From Bacteroidales bacterium (lineage in GTDB: Bacteria > Bacteroidota > Bacteroidia > Bacteroidales > F082), in the NCBI GenBank assembly GCA_028277395.1, contig JANQGJ010000084.1:1-64000 (forward strand): DNA of 64,000 nucleotides, read 5' to 3'. Below, piece by piece: positions 44,804-53,676 of this stretch. A program made the translations under genes and the position numbers. The first letter of the stretch is position 1, and each line of letters opens with the position of its first letter. The notes beneath the pieces were generated by a model, which had not been told where the DNA came from, searched no databases, and saw nothing but the letters and a program-made list of their open reading frames with translations.

Positions 44804-46873
44804 CTAGTCCAGTAATTTCAATTTGGCTTTAAGACCTTCAATTTCACTTTTTGCCTTCTCAATTTTCTGTTCAAACTCCTCTTTAAGCTTGTTAGATTGT
44901 TTTGAGTTTGAAAAGAAACCAATATTGTTTTCCCAGACTGCCAGATCCTCTTTAATCTTTCTTATTTTTCCGCTGATAAACGCTCTCTCCTTCGATATTC
45001 TTTTACCGGCATCCGGTCCGGATTTTAGAATGTCGAGCTTATCTTTAAAATCAGATGCTGTTAATTCAGATTTATTCACATCCATTTTGCTTATAAGTTC
45101 ATCTATGGCTGTGCGATATTCTGATTGTACTTTATCTTTTTCCTTAAACGGGACATAACCTATTTCAATCCATCTTTTCTGGAAATCTTTTAGTGCATCA
45201 AGATTAGTTGTTTTATCACCCTTAATATCGAATCCTGTAATTTCCTTAATAAGTTCTTTCTTCTTGTTTAAGTTATCATCCTCAACAGCATGCATACTTT
45301 TAAAGTGCTCAGATTTCCTGTTGAAAAACTCATCACAAAGTGCCCTGAAACGTTTCCATATCTTATCTGAATATTTCCTTGGTACAGGCCCGATCTTTTT
45401 CCACTCTTTTTGCAATCTTATCAGCTCACGAGTGGTATTATTCCAGTCGGTACTATCCTTTATAGCTTCTGCTTTGGTACATAGTTCCAGTTTCAGATTA
45501 TAATTATTAACCTGTTGTTCTTTTAATTCATTTAAATATTCTCTTTTCGCATTGAAAAAAGTGTCGAGATAACCTTTGAATACAGCCCAAACCTCATCAT
45601 TCTTACTTTTAGGAGCACGACCTATTGTTTTCCAGAGTTTCAGCAACTCATTCATTTTATCAGTAGTTGCCTGCCAGCCTTTGAGAGTATCAACAGGTTC
45701 GGAAACTATTTCTTTTGCTTTATCACAAAGGGCCTGTTTTGCCTCATAGTTGGCCTGCTGTTGGTCCTGTAATTCTTTATAATATTCTTTGCGTCTCTGA
45801 TTGATCTTATCGGTGATACCTTTAAACCTTTCCCATATATCCTCTTTTACATCCGAAGGAACAGGTCCGATCTCGCGCCATTTATCATGATAATGTTGCA
45901 ATAATTTGAAAGATTTAAGAATGGATTTCTCCAATAACAACTCTTCTGCCTTTTCACAGAGAACAACCTTGCTTTCGAGATTTTTTTTAAGGTCCAGATC
46001 ACGTAACTCCCTGTTTATCCTGACCTTATCAAAGAATTTCTCAACAAGAAAATGATAACTCTGCCATAAATTACGTAATTCGGATGCAGGTACCATTCCA
46101 ATTTCTTTCCATCTGTCCTGAAGTCTTTTAAACTCGTCATAAGTTTTTTTCAGGGTTTCTTCGGAGTTTACTAACTCCTTTAACTCTTCAAGAAGATCAT
46201 GTTTTAACTGAAGGTTAACCTGTTTTTGCTTTTCTAGATCAATAGAGTATCTAGCCTTATTATGTCTGTAAACACTAATAGCGGCATTATACCTTAACTC
46301 CAGTGGATCTTCAACATGTTTGAAGTCTTCTTCTTTTCCACCTGAAGAAATAAAATTCTGTAGTTCATTCTCAATTTCCTCCTTATTACGATGATAAAAA
46401 GCAGAGTTTATTTTCGCAACCTGTGATTTTATCAGTGAAATATCTTTTTCCTGAACAATATCTTCAATGATCTCAACAAGCTCCTGTTTGTTAAGATGTT
46501 CAAAATCAATATCAGCGTATAGTAATTCCTGGTCAGCAAATGCAGATTTCTCCTGAAGCATTAAAATGATCTCTTTTTTTTCTTCATCACTGATTTGATT
46601 TTTTATTTCATCAGTAACTTCATTCTCAAACTTCGTATTATCTTCTTCATCTTTCTTCTCCTGTTCTCCTGTTTCTAAGGAGTTAATTCCATGTAACAAA
46701 TTAACAATTTCATTTTTGTCTGAATCTGAAATCTGTGTTTCGTTTGATACTTCTTTACTTTCTGATTGTTCTTCGTTAACAACTTCGCTGGAAGTGGTTA
46801 AAGCTTTCTCATCCGGGGTAATCGGATTTGTTTCCGGTTCCGGACTCTGATTAGGTTGTTCTTTAATATCCAT
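44804..46873 (-). CDS. DUF349 multi-repeat coiled-coil protein
   Basis: This 689-residue soluble protein begins with about 150 acidic, Glu-rich, low-complexity residues. At least five DUF349 repeats follow, each with the pattern LLEKSILKSFKLLQHYHDKWREIGPVP or RLQKEWKKIGPVPRKYSDKIWKRFRALCDEFFNRK. The end is a coiled coil (EEFEQKIEKAKSEIEGLKAKL). DUF349 proteins are widely conserved in Bacteroidota and their role is not established. The repeats are long paired helices, so a structural or RNA/protein-binding role is possible. A promoter box on the minus strand lies about 90 bases upstream. Confidence 0.92.
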   Translation of the reverse strand: MDIKEQPNQSPEPETNPITPDEKALTTSSEVVNEEQSESKEVSNETQISDSDKNEIVNLLHGINSLETGEQEKKDEEDNTKFENEVTDEIKNQISDEEKKEIILMLQEKSAFADQELLYADIDFEHLNKQELVEIIEDIVQEKDISLIKSQVAKINSAFYHRNKEEIENELQNFISSGGKEEDFKHVEDPLELRYNAAISVYRHNKARYSIDLEKQKQVNLQLKHDLLEELKELVNSEETLKKTYDEFKRLQDRWKEIGMVPASELRNLWQSYHFLVEKFFDKVRINRELRDLDLKKNLESKVVLCEKAEELLLEKSILKSFKLLQHYHDKWREIGPVPSDVKEDIWERFKGITDKINQRRKEYYKELQDQQQANYEAKQALCDKAKEIVSEPVDTLKGWQATTDKMNELLKLWKTIGRAPKSKNDEVWAVFKGYLDTFFNAKREYLNELKEQQVNNYNLKLELCTKAEAIKDSTDWNNTTRELIRLQKEWKKIGPVPRKYSDKIWKRFRALCDEFFNRKSEHFKSMHAVEDDNLNKKKELIKEITGFDIKGDKTTNLDALKDFQKRWIEIGYVPFKEKDKVQSEYRTAIDELISKMDVNKSELTASDFKDKLDILKSGPDAGKRISKERAFISGKIRKIKEDLAVWENNIGFFSNSKQSNKLKEEFEQKIEKAKSEIEGLKAKLKLLD

Positions 46874-46962
46874 TTTTTAAAACTTTACATACATCCGATA
46901 AGCATAATTAGCTACGGTTCATAGATTTTCAATAATTCGCCAGGTAGTACCCTACGAGCCGA

Positions 46963-46970
46963 CAAATTTA
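46963..46970 (-). promoter_or_regulatory. -7 promoter box (TAAATTTG) for the DUF349 gene
   Basis: On the minus strand TAAATTTG is preceded by TTG at a distance of 21 bases, close to the Bacteroidota -33/-7 spacing. Confidence 0.55.
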
Positions 46971-47120
46971 GCAATAAAACAATATAATAATCAAGTTTTT
47001 ATAAAAATACGATCGATTTAAAAAGCCAAATTAAAACTCTAAAAATCAGTGAATAGTGATAATCATTGTTAGTGACTTAATACAAAAACCACTGCTTAGA
47101 TAATATTGCTTAAATATCCA

Positions 47121-49430
47121 CTATCGATATATACGTGACTTATTGAATATCAGGTACCCCAAATTTAGGAGAAAACCAAATTTACTACCTGGTTTTTCGA
47201 TATAGTTAACCGAAGCACTTATCACTGCAATTGGAGGTCGATATACAATTCTTGCCGAGCCTGTAAAATAACTATCACTAAAAACATTCCCCAAATATGC
47301 ACTGTTATTTACTGTGTTCTTTTTTATTTTTTCATACGGCAGGAAATAATATCCATCAATTCTTAAATCAAATTGCTTGAAAAAATTGTAATCCAATGTT
47401 GCACCTGCTCCACCATAATTTAATGCACGGTAATTTTCAAGAAATAATGTTTTCATAACCGGTATCGGTTCGTACGGATTTGCCAGTAACAAACTGGAAA
47501 TATAATTCTCAAGTAGTGGTTTATTCGACATACCAACCTCCCCTGAAAGCCCAAAAGAAATCCTGGATGATAATTTGTGGTAATGCTGAGTTTTGAACTT
47601 TATATTATAATAACTAAAATGCTTTGTTATCTCTTCATCAGGTCTTCTACCGGAACCTTTAGTATACTTTTCATTACCTGAAAAATAACTAAGTCCCAGA
47701 TAGATATGATTACCTTTAGTAGGGTAAAGTTTTCTGTTAAGGCTGTTTAACTCATATTCTATTCCCGGAGTCAGAAAATAAAAGTTTGACACATCAGCTG
47801 TATCTGTTCTGGTAAAATAATTATCCTGATAATATTGATAATACGCATTGATGTTACTCAAAAACAGATTCAATACACCGGTATTTCCAATAGGCATTCC
47901 GGAAGATATCTCAAAATAATTCTCATCGTTTATTATATATGCAGGAAACTGGTCTTCAAAAAAGTATCGGGCATTACTAAAGTAGTTTTTTCTTGATATT
48001 AAGAACTTATACTTCAGAGATACAGGAGTTTTTCCAGGAAACTCAATCTTTCCAACAGTAGAAAAACTATTATAAAAAGTTCCAAAATAAGCCCCAACAT
48101 TAAAATTCTTTGCTGATTTTCCTAAATAATTATAACCCAGATCTATAAATCCTTCGTTTACTCCCGAAGATGAAATATATCCTCCAACCTGAATATTAAA
48201 TGGTTCTGCCTTTTTTAATACCAGGTTAATTTCATATTTCTTTTCCTTACTATCATACTCTATTTCGGGGTATATACTTGATATGTTTTCATTTGTTATT
48301 AATCTGAAATAAAAGTCCTGAAACTTTTTAGTATTGGTAAACCGTTGTGGATTACCAATTAATTTGTGAAAATATTGCTCCTGTTTATAATTCAACCCTG
48401 ATATTCGGATATTACTCAACTCCCTGTCAGGAATTTTCGATCTGAATTTCTTACGTTTGTCGTCTTGTTTATAGCTCCTGGTATTACCAATTCGTTGCAG
48501 TATATCTCCAACTTTCTGTTGGGCTGCAACATAACCACTGTCAATATAACTTTCGATCTTCGAAAATTTGAATATTGATTCATTTCCGCTTTTACTTTCA
48601 ATCACAATACCAATAGTAGAATCAACCTCAAAATCTGCTTTTGTCATCAACATGCTCTGTATTAACGAAATTGCGTTGTCAGCATTAGGTGAGGAATAGT
48701 TTTTAACAGCCTTACTTCCAATAATATAATCAGGATTAAACTCCGTTAATGCAACATCAACCGGGAAATTATCATACATTCCACCGTCAAAATATATTAC
48801 ATCGTTAATTTCTATTGGTCTGACGAAAAAAGGGAAAGTAATTGAAGCTCTGACAGATTTTGCAAGATTACCATCCCTGAATACAACCAGTCTGCTGGAG
48901 TCAATATCAGTTGCTACACATCTGAAAGGTATCATTAAACTATCAAAATTGTTACCGGATACAGCTGATGCACCGGCAAAATATTCCATAAGTTTATAAT
49001 CAATTTCCTTAAAGTCGTAAACATTCAATGGTATCTGTATACTAAAACCTTTATCAACGTTAAACGGAAAACTTGCAAATGATGCGTTAGGTTCATCTTC
49101 CTGATAGAAACTGGAGTTTCTAAAATTACCCTCCTTTGTAAAATTCAGGAATCTGGGGTCGGACAACAAATGTTTTATTTCGTCCGGTGAATAGCCTGCA
49201 GCATACAAACCTCCGATTAAAGCACCCATGGAGTTTCCAACAATATAATCAACCGGAATATCATTTTCCTCAAGCGCCCTTAATACACCAATATGTGAAA
49301 AACCTTTGGCTCCACCCCCACTCAGTACAAGAGCAATTCCCTGAGTAAATCCCGTAATTGAATTAATTATAAGGAACATTAGCAGAAAGTGCTTAACCAA
49401 ATATCGTTGTATTTTTATGTTTTGCATCAT
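47121..49430 (-). CDS. Patatin-like phospholipase fused to a BamA-type barrel (type Vd-like)
   Basis: This 769-residue exported protein has a signal peptide (ending TGFTQ), a patatin domain with oxyanion loop LVLSGGGAKGFSHIGVL, nucleophile Ser67 in VGNSMGALIGGLY and the catalytic Asp in YFDGGMYDNFPV. A POTRA-like segment follows (about residues 340-410). A C-terminal outer-membrane barrel has typical strands (AKNFNVGAYFGTFYNSF, GNHIYLGLSYFSG) and ends near Phe/Tyr/Arg. This is the architecture of type Vd autotransporters such as PlpD and FplA. The phospholipase may be displayed or released outside the cell, or face the periplasm; orientation is inferred. The gene is alone, downstream of the gamma-lyase gene on the same strand. 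Confidence 0.88.
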   Translation of the reverse strand: MMQNIKIQRYLVKHFLLMFLIINSITGFTQGIALVLSGGGAKGFSHIGVLRALEENDIPVDYIVGNSMGALIGGLYAAGYSPDEIKHLLSDPRFLNFTKEGNFRNSSFYQEDEPNASFASFPFNVDKGFSIQIPLNVYDFKEIDYKLMEYFAGASAVSGNNFDSLMIPFRCVATDIDSSRLVVFRDGNLAKSVRASITFPFFVRPIEINDVIYFDGGMYDNFPVDVALTEFNPDYIIGSKAVKNYSSPNADNAISLIQSMLMTKADFEVDSTIGIVIESKSGNESIFKFSKIESYIDSGYVAAQQKVGDILQRIGNTRSYKQDDKRKKFRSKIPDRELSNIRISGLNYKQEQYFHKLIGNPQRFTNTKKFQDFYFRLITNENISSIYPEIEYDSKEKKYEINLVLKKAEPFNIQVGGYISSSGVNEGFIDLGYNYLGKSAKNFNVGAYFGTFYNSFSTVGKIEFPGKTPVSLKYKFLISRKNYFSNARYFFEDQFPAYIINDENYFEISSGMPIGNTGVLNLFLSNINAYYQYYQDNYFTRTDTADVSNFYFLTPGIEYELNSLNRKLYPTKGNHIYLGLSYFSGNEKYTKGSGRRPDEEITKHFSYYNIKFKTQHYHKLSSRISFGLSGEVGMSNKPLLENYISSLLLANPYEPIPVMKTLFLENYRALNYGGAGATLDYNFFKQFDLRIDGYYFLPYEKIKKNTVNNSAYLGNVFSDSYFTGSARIVYRPPIAVISASVNYIEKPGSKFGFLLNLGYLIFNKSRIYR

Positions 49431-49473
49431 TTGGGTAAAAAGACAATACGAAAATAATAAAATACAGGCATAA

Positions 49474-49504
49474 AAAAAACCTGCTATACCATAACAGGTT
49501 TTTT
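49474..49504. terminator. Intrinsic terminator after the gamma-lyase gene
   Basis: AAAAAACCTG and CAGGTTTTTT form a 10-bp stem with an 11-base loop. A/T runs on both sides allow function on either strand; on the minus strand it ends the PLP-enzyme transcript. Confidence 0.85.
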
Positions 49505-49520
49505 AAAATTTTATTGCTGT

Positions 49521-50702
49521 CTAAACCTTTGACAATGCGTAATCTAAATCTGCAATTATGTCTTCAATATTTTCAATTCCTACTGACAGGCGAATCAATC
49601 CATCGCTTATGCCAGCTGTTTCTCTTGCTTCACTTGACAGTTTTGAATGAGTCATTGATGCAGGGTGTTGAATCAATGTTTCTATACCTCCAAGTGATAC
49701 AGCAAGCAGAGCCAATTTAACATTATTCATAACCTTTTTCCCGGCTTCCAGTCCTCCTTTTACTCCAAATGAGATCATTGCACCCGGTCCATCCATTTGC
49801 CTGACTGCCAGTTCATATTGCGGATGAGATTTTAATCCCGGATAAAGTACCCAGTCAACTTTAGGATGAGACTCCAGAAATTCAGCAACTTTCACTGAAT
49901 TTTCCTGAGCTTTGTCGATTCGCAATGATAAGGTTTTCAACCCCCGACGAGCAAGCCATGCCTGATGTGGATCCATATTGAAACCTACATTAATCATAAC
50001 AAATTTTAATTCATTATATAATGCCTCATCTTTTGCGACAATAATTCCTCCAACAATATCAGCATGACCATTTATGAACTTGGTCATAGAATGAAGTACA
50101 ATATCTGCACCAAAATCCAATGGTCGCTGCAAATACGGGCTGCAAAATGTGTTATCAACACATACAAGGATATCATGCTTTTTGGCCAGATTTACAGCAG
50201 CTTCCAGATCAGTTATTCCCATTGTTGGATTCGCAGGAGTTTCAAGATACAACAATTTTGTATTTGGCCTGATAGCATTTTCAATTTCCTGAATATTAGT
50301 CGCATCCACAAAATCATACTCAACACCATACTTAGGGTAGAGCTTCTCCATTATTCCCCTTGAAGGGCCATAGAGTGCATTATGCCCAATCATGTGATCT
50401 CCCTGAGATAATAATGTCAGATAAACGATGTTAACTGCTGCCATACCTGAGGCTGCTGCTATTCCTCCAAAACCATTCTCCAGATCAGCAACGGCATTTT
50501 CAAGTTCTTCAATATTCGGATTACCCAAACGTGTGTAAATATAACCTTTCTCTTCTCCCGAGAAACACCTTGCCCCATGATCTGCGTCCCTGAAACTAAA
50601 GGTTGAGGTTTGATATATTGGTGTAACTGCACTACCCTTGTCATCAGGAATATTACCGGAATGTACCAGCTTTGATGTAAATCCTTTATTCTTTGTATCC
50701 AT
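49521..50702 (-). CDS. Trans-sulfuration family PLP enzyme (methionine gamma-lyase or cystathionine gamma-lyase type)
   Basis: This 393-residue protein belongs to the Cys/Met-metabolism PLP family: Tyr111 in NALYGPSRG, Asp183 in CVDNTFCSP and Lys208 in LHSMTKFINGHADIVGG, the Schiff-base lysine. It is homologous to methionine gamma-lyase, which releases methanethiol, ammonia and 2-oxobutyrate. The Cys that marks Pseudomonas methionine gamma-lyase after the catalytic Tyr-Gly is a Pro here (Pro113). The specificity is therefore uncertain, and cystathionine gamma-lyase or gamma-synthase activities remain possible. No SAM riboswitch was seen upstream. It is monocistronic. Confidence 0.85.
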   Translation of the reverse strand: MDTKNKGFTSKLVHSGNIPDDKGSAVTPIYQTSTFSFRDADHGARCFSGEEKGYIYTRLGNPNIEELENAVADLENGFGGIAAASGMAAVNIVYLTLLSQGDHMIGHNALYGPSRGIMEKLYPKYGVEYDFVDATNIQEIENAIRPNTKLLYLETPANPTMGITDLEAAVNLAKKHDILVCVDNTFCSPYLQRPLDFGADIVLHSMTKFINGHADIVGGIIVAKDEALYNELKFVMINVGFNMDPHQAWLARRGLKTLSLRIDKAQENSVKVAEFLESHPKVDWVLYPGLKSHPQYELAVRQMDGPGAMISFGVKGGLEAGKKVMNNVKLALLAVSLGGIETLIQHPASMTHSKLSSEARETAGISDGLIRLSVGIENIEDIIADLDYALSKV

Positions 50703-50835
50703 TATGTTACTATTATATTACCTTGCTAATTACAGCAGGCGATTATCTTCATTGTGTATCTGAATATCATGTACACAAAACCTGACAATAGAATGCCGGG
50801 GTTTAAAATTAAGTTGTCTAAGAATTTGGCTCGGG

Positions 50836-51339
50836 TTAAAATGGCCAGAAATTATTATCATTCCAGATTTGTTCCTTCAGATCCTCATTAAGATCATGTA
50901 ATAATTTGTGGTGCGTTTTTTCCCAGTCGGCAAGCATCTGATACATCTCTTTTTCATTAGGATCAGTCGCAGATTCAGCACGATTTGAATATACCTCAAT
51001 TGCACGATTTTCAAAATCAATTGCTGCAGAAATAGCAGAAGCTTCAAATCCTGCAGCAGAAATCTCACTCTTTACTTTTTCCGTAAGAATTTCAACAACA
51101 GTATCATCCTCTTCAGGTTGTTCATCAATTTTCAAAAACTGATTATTACTCGCGTAACTTTTAAACTGTTTAACTAAAAAATCAATATGTGCATCTTCTT
51201 CTTCAGCCATCATTTCAAATATTTTTTTGGCTGACTTACTTTCACTCTGACGGGCAGCCTGAGTATAAAAAGCTTTCCCTCTGCGTTCAAGTAAAATTGC
51301 TGTTTTTAACACATCAAGTGCCAGATTACTATCTTTCAT
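50836..51339 (-). CDS. Rubrerythrin-like ferritin-family protein
   Basis: This 167-residue protein is a four-helix ferritin-like protein with two halves, each carrying an E-x-x-H type di-iron set: LLERRGKAFY and MAEEEDAHIDFL in the first, AIDFENRAIEVY and LADWEKTHHKLL in the second. It lacks the C-terminal rubredoxin domain of classical rubrerythrin. A likely role is peroxide removal or iron handling in an anaerobe. The C-terminal residues (DNNFWPF) are typical for this subgroup. It is divergent from the kinase-RapZ gene and both have -7 boxes within about 130 bases of each other. Confidence 0.88.
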   Translation of the reverse strand: MKDSNLALDVLKTAILLERRGKAFYTQAARQSESKSAKKIFEMMAEEEDAHIDFLVKQFKSYASNNQFLKIDEQPEEDDTVVEILTEKVKSEISAAGFEASAISAAIDFENRAIEVYSNRAESATDPNEKEMYQMLADWEKTHHKLLHDLNEDLKEQIWNDNNFWPF

Positions 51340-51361
51340 AAACTAAATGATTAAATTTGTA

Positions 51362-51369
51362 CAAATGTA
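51362..51369 (-). promoter_or_regulatory. -7 promoter box (TACATTTG) for the rubrerythrin-like gene
   Basis: On the minus strand TACATTTG lies 22 bases before the start codon. Confidence 0.5.
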
Positions 51370-51447
51370 GAATATTTACAAAGACCCTTGTTACTCCATA
51401 AGCATTTTTTAATGAACATCATTACTACTTTAAACACATCAATTACG

Positions 51448-51455
51448 TACATTTG
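51448..51455 (+). promoter_or_regulatory. -7 promoter box (TACATTTG) for the kinase-RapZ operon
   Basis: TACATTTG lies 17 bases before the ATG at 51473, and is the same octamer as the divergent box at 51362-51369. Confidence 0.5.
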
Positions 51456-51472
51456 TATGAAAATGAATAATT

Positions 51473-52909
51473 ATGCCGGGTGACCATATACGAAATATTA
51501 AAGTACTTCTTAGCGAAAACGGGTTCAGCAATAACTATCAGATAATTCCACTTCCACAATCAGGATCTGAAAGACAGTATTTCAGGATCCTTTTTTCGGA
51601 ATCCGGTGAGACTGAATGCAAGTCCGAAGACAGACCAGAATCCGTAATTGCATCATTCAACAATGATATAAGTGAGAACATAGCAAACTATTCATTCACG
51701 CAGCATTTTCGGTCACTAGATTTAAATGTACCTGAAATAATAGCAAAAGACAGGTCATATAAATATTTCCTGATTCAGGATCTTGGCGATGTTACATTAT
51801 TTGATCTGCTGGGTAAGAAAAAGAACACAGAACTATTAAAAAAAGTAATTTCAGACCTTGTAAAATTCCAGGTAACCGGAATCAGGGATCTTGATATTGA
51901 TGTTGCATATCCGGTAAAAGAATTCAATCATCGCTCGGTTATGTGGGATCTCAACTATTTCAAGTACTATTTCATAAAACCACATAATATTGATTTTAAT
52001 GAAAATATACTTGAGGACAATTTTATCACACTGGCAAAGGAACTGCTTAAAAGTGAATGTGATTATTTTAATTATCGTGATTTTCAATCCCGTAATATTA
52101 TGATATTGAATGATGAACCATGGTATATCGATTTTCAGGGTGGAAGAAAGGGTCCGTTACAATATGATCTGATATCTTTATTATATCAGGTAAAAGCAAA
52201 CATTTCAGATGAAACCAGGGGCATGCTCCATTCCTATTATTTAAGTGAACTTAATAAGCTGGTTCCAGGAAAAGTACAGATGTTTGAAAAATACTTTTAT
52301 TATTTCAGATATTTCAGATTAATGCAGGTAATGGGGGCCTATGGGTTTAGAGGAATTGTACAAAGAAAATCACATTTCTTACAAAGTATTCCTTTGGCAA
52401 TCTCATCTCTGGAGAAATTAATGTCTGAATCATCACTAATAGATAAAGTACCTGAGTTGGCTGGAGTTTTTGAACAAATAGTTAATCTGAATTATAAACG
52501 ATACAACACAGAAAAAAACCTGCTTACTATCTCTGTTTCGAGCTTCTCATATAAAAAGAAAGGTATTCCGATTGACATATCAGGAAATGGAGGTGGGCAT
52601 GTTTTTGATTGCAGAAGTTTACCAAACCCGGGTCGTTATGAGACTTTAAGGGATTTTACAGGAAACGATGAACCTGTAATTACTTTTCTGAAAGATCAAA
52701 AAGAAATGATGGAATTTATCAATAATACAAAAAATATTATCGATCAAAGTGTTAATAATTACATAGCACGTAAGTTTAACGATCTTCAGGTGAACTTTGG
52801 TTGCACAGGAGGAAGGCACAGGTCTGTTTATTGCGCATCGCTTACAGCTAATTACCTCCGAAAAACCTATCCGGACACTAACGTAATTCTAACACATCAT
52901 GAACTATAA
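51473..52909 (+). CDS. AmgK-like sugar kinase fused to a RapZ C-terminal domain
   Basis: This 478-residue protein has two parts. Residues about 1-335 are an APH/choline-kinase fold like AmgK: a P-loop-like region with PLPQSGSERQYFRI, the catalytic YRDFQSRNIMI (Asp near 202) and metal-binding IDFQGGRKGPLQYDL. AmgK phosphorylates MurNAc/GlcNAc on C1. Residues about 350-478 are the RapZ C-terminal domain: DCRSLPNPGRYETLRDFTG and FGCTGGRHRSVYCASL, which in E. coli RapZ bind glucosamine-6-phosphate and sense cell-wall precursor supply. The RapZ kinase-like Walker A half is missing, so the AmgK-like kinase takes its place. A MurU-like gene follows 41 bases later. Confidence 0.88.
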   Translation: MPGDHIRNIKVLLSENGFSNNYQIIPLPQSGSERQYFRILFSESGETECKSEDRPESVIASFNNDISENIANYSFTQHFRSLDLNVPEIIAKDRSYKYFLIQDLGDVTLFDLLGKKKNTELLKKVISDLVKFQVTGIRDLDIDVAYPVKEFNHRSVMWDLNYFKYYFIKPHNIDFNENILEDNFITLAKELLKSECDYFNYRDFQSRNIMILNDEPWYIDFQGGRKGPLQYDLISLLYQVKANISDETRGMLHSYYLSELNKLVPGKVQMFEKYFYYFRYFRLMQVMGAYGFRGIVQRKSHFLQSIPLAISSLEKLMSESSLIDKVPELAGVFEQIVNLNYKRYNTEKNLLTISVSSFSYKKKGIPIDISGNGGGHVFDCRSLPNPGRYETLRDFTGNDEPVITFLKDQKEMMEFINNTKNIIDQSVNNYIARKFNDLQVNFGCTGGRHRSVYCASLTANYLRKTYPDTNVILTHHEL

Positions 52910-52950
52910 TGATAATTAATTATAACTAACACTAATACAAAACAGGAACA

Positions 52951-53676
52951 ATGAAAGCCGTAATATTAGCTGCAGGACTTGGTTCAAGGCTGAAGAAACT
53001 TACTAAAGATACTCCGAAAGCCCTGGTTAAAGTAAATGGCACTACTATGCTTGAATCATTAATTTTAAGACTTAAAAAGCAGGGATTTGATGAGTTTCTT
53101 ATTAACATCCATCATCATGGCCTGAAAATTATTGATTATTTAACCATCAATAATAATTTTGGAGTAAATATTACTATATCAGATGAGAGAAACAAACTTC
53201 TTGATACAGGTGGTGCAATTTTAAAGGCAAAGGATTTCATTATTGGTAACGATCCTGTTTTGATTCATAATGTGGATATTATTTCTGATTTACAATTTGA
53301 TTTACTGAGGGAATACCATAATTCTAAAAATAGTATTGCAACTTTGTGTGTGAGAGAAAGAGAAACGAACAGAGGGCTGCTTTTTAATAATAATATGCTC
53401 TTAACCGGATGGGTCAACAAGTCAAAAAATCAGTTTAAATGGGTAAAAAGTGAGCAATCATCATTTCATAATTACGCATATAGCGGAATTTATATGATTA
53501 ATCCTGATTTCATTTCTGAAATTACATTTAGAGGACAATTTTCAATAATCGACGCATGGCTAGATATTGCAGGCAGGAAAGATATTTCAGGTTACGTTGA
53601 TGATTCATTGGTATGGCATGATCTGGGAACTATAGATAAGATCAATACAGTGGAGCAAAATCAGAAACTATTGTGA
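52951..53676 (+). CDS. murU: MurU-like sugar-1-phosphate nucleotidyltransferase
   Basis: This 241-residue protein has the sugar nucleotidyltransferase fold: LAAGLGSRLKKLTKDTPKAL for nucleotide binding, LDTGGAILKAKDF, HNVDIISDLQFDLL (metal-binding Asp) and YAYSGIYMINPDF. It most resembles MurU/NDP-sugar pyrophosphorylases of the cell-wall recycling route, which turn MurNAc-1-phosphate into UDP-MurNAc. With the AmgK-like kinase upstream this would bypass MurA/MurB. The last four bases (GTGA) overlap the GTG start of the nuclease gene, which suggests translational coupling. Confidence 0.86.
   Translation: MKAVILAAGLGSRLKKLTKDTPKALVKVNGTTMLESLILRLKKQGFDEFLINIHHHGLKIIDYLTINNNFGVNITISDERNKLLDTGGAILKAKDFIIGNDPVLIHNVDIISDLQFDLLREYHNSKNSIATLCVRERETNRGLLFNNNMLLTGWVNKSKNQFKWVKSEQSSFHNYAYSGIYMINPDFISEITFRGQFSIIDAWLDIAGRKDISGYVDDSLVWHDLGTIDKINTVEQNQKLL

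Noticed and set aside
50703..50835. SAM riboswitch before the gamma-lyase gene
   Set aside because: The upstream 130 bases were read on the minus strand for the conserved SAM-I core and it is absent.
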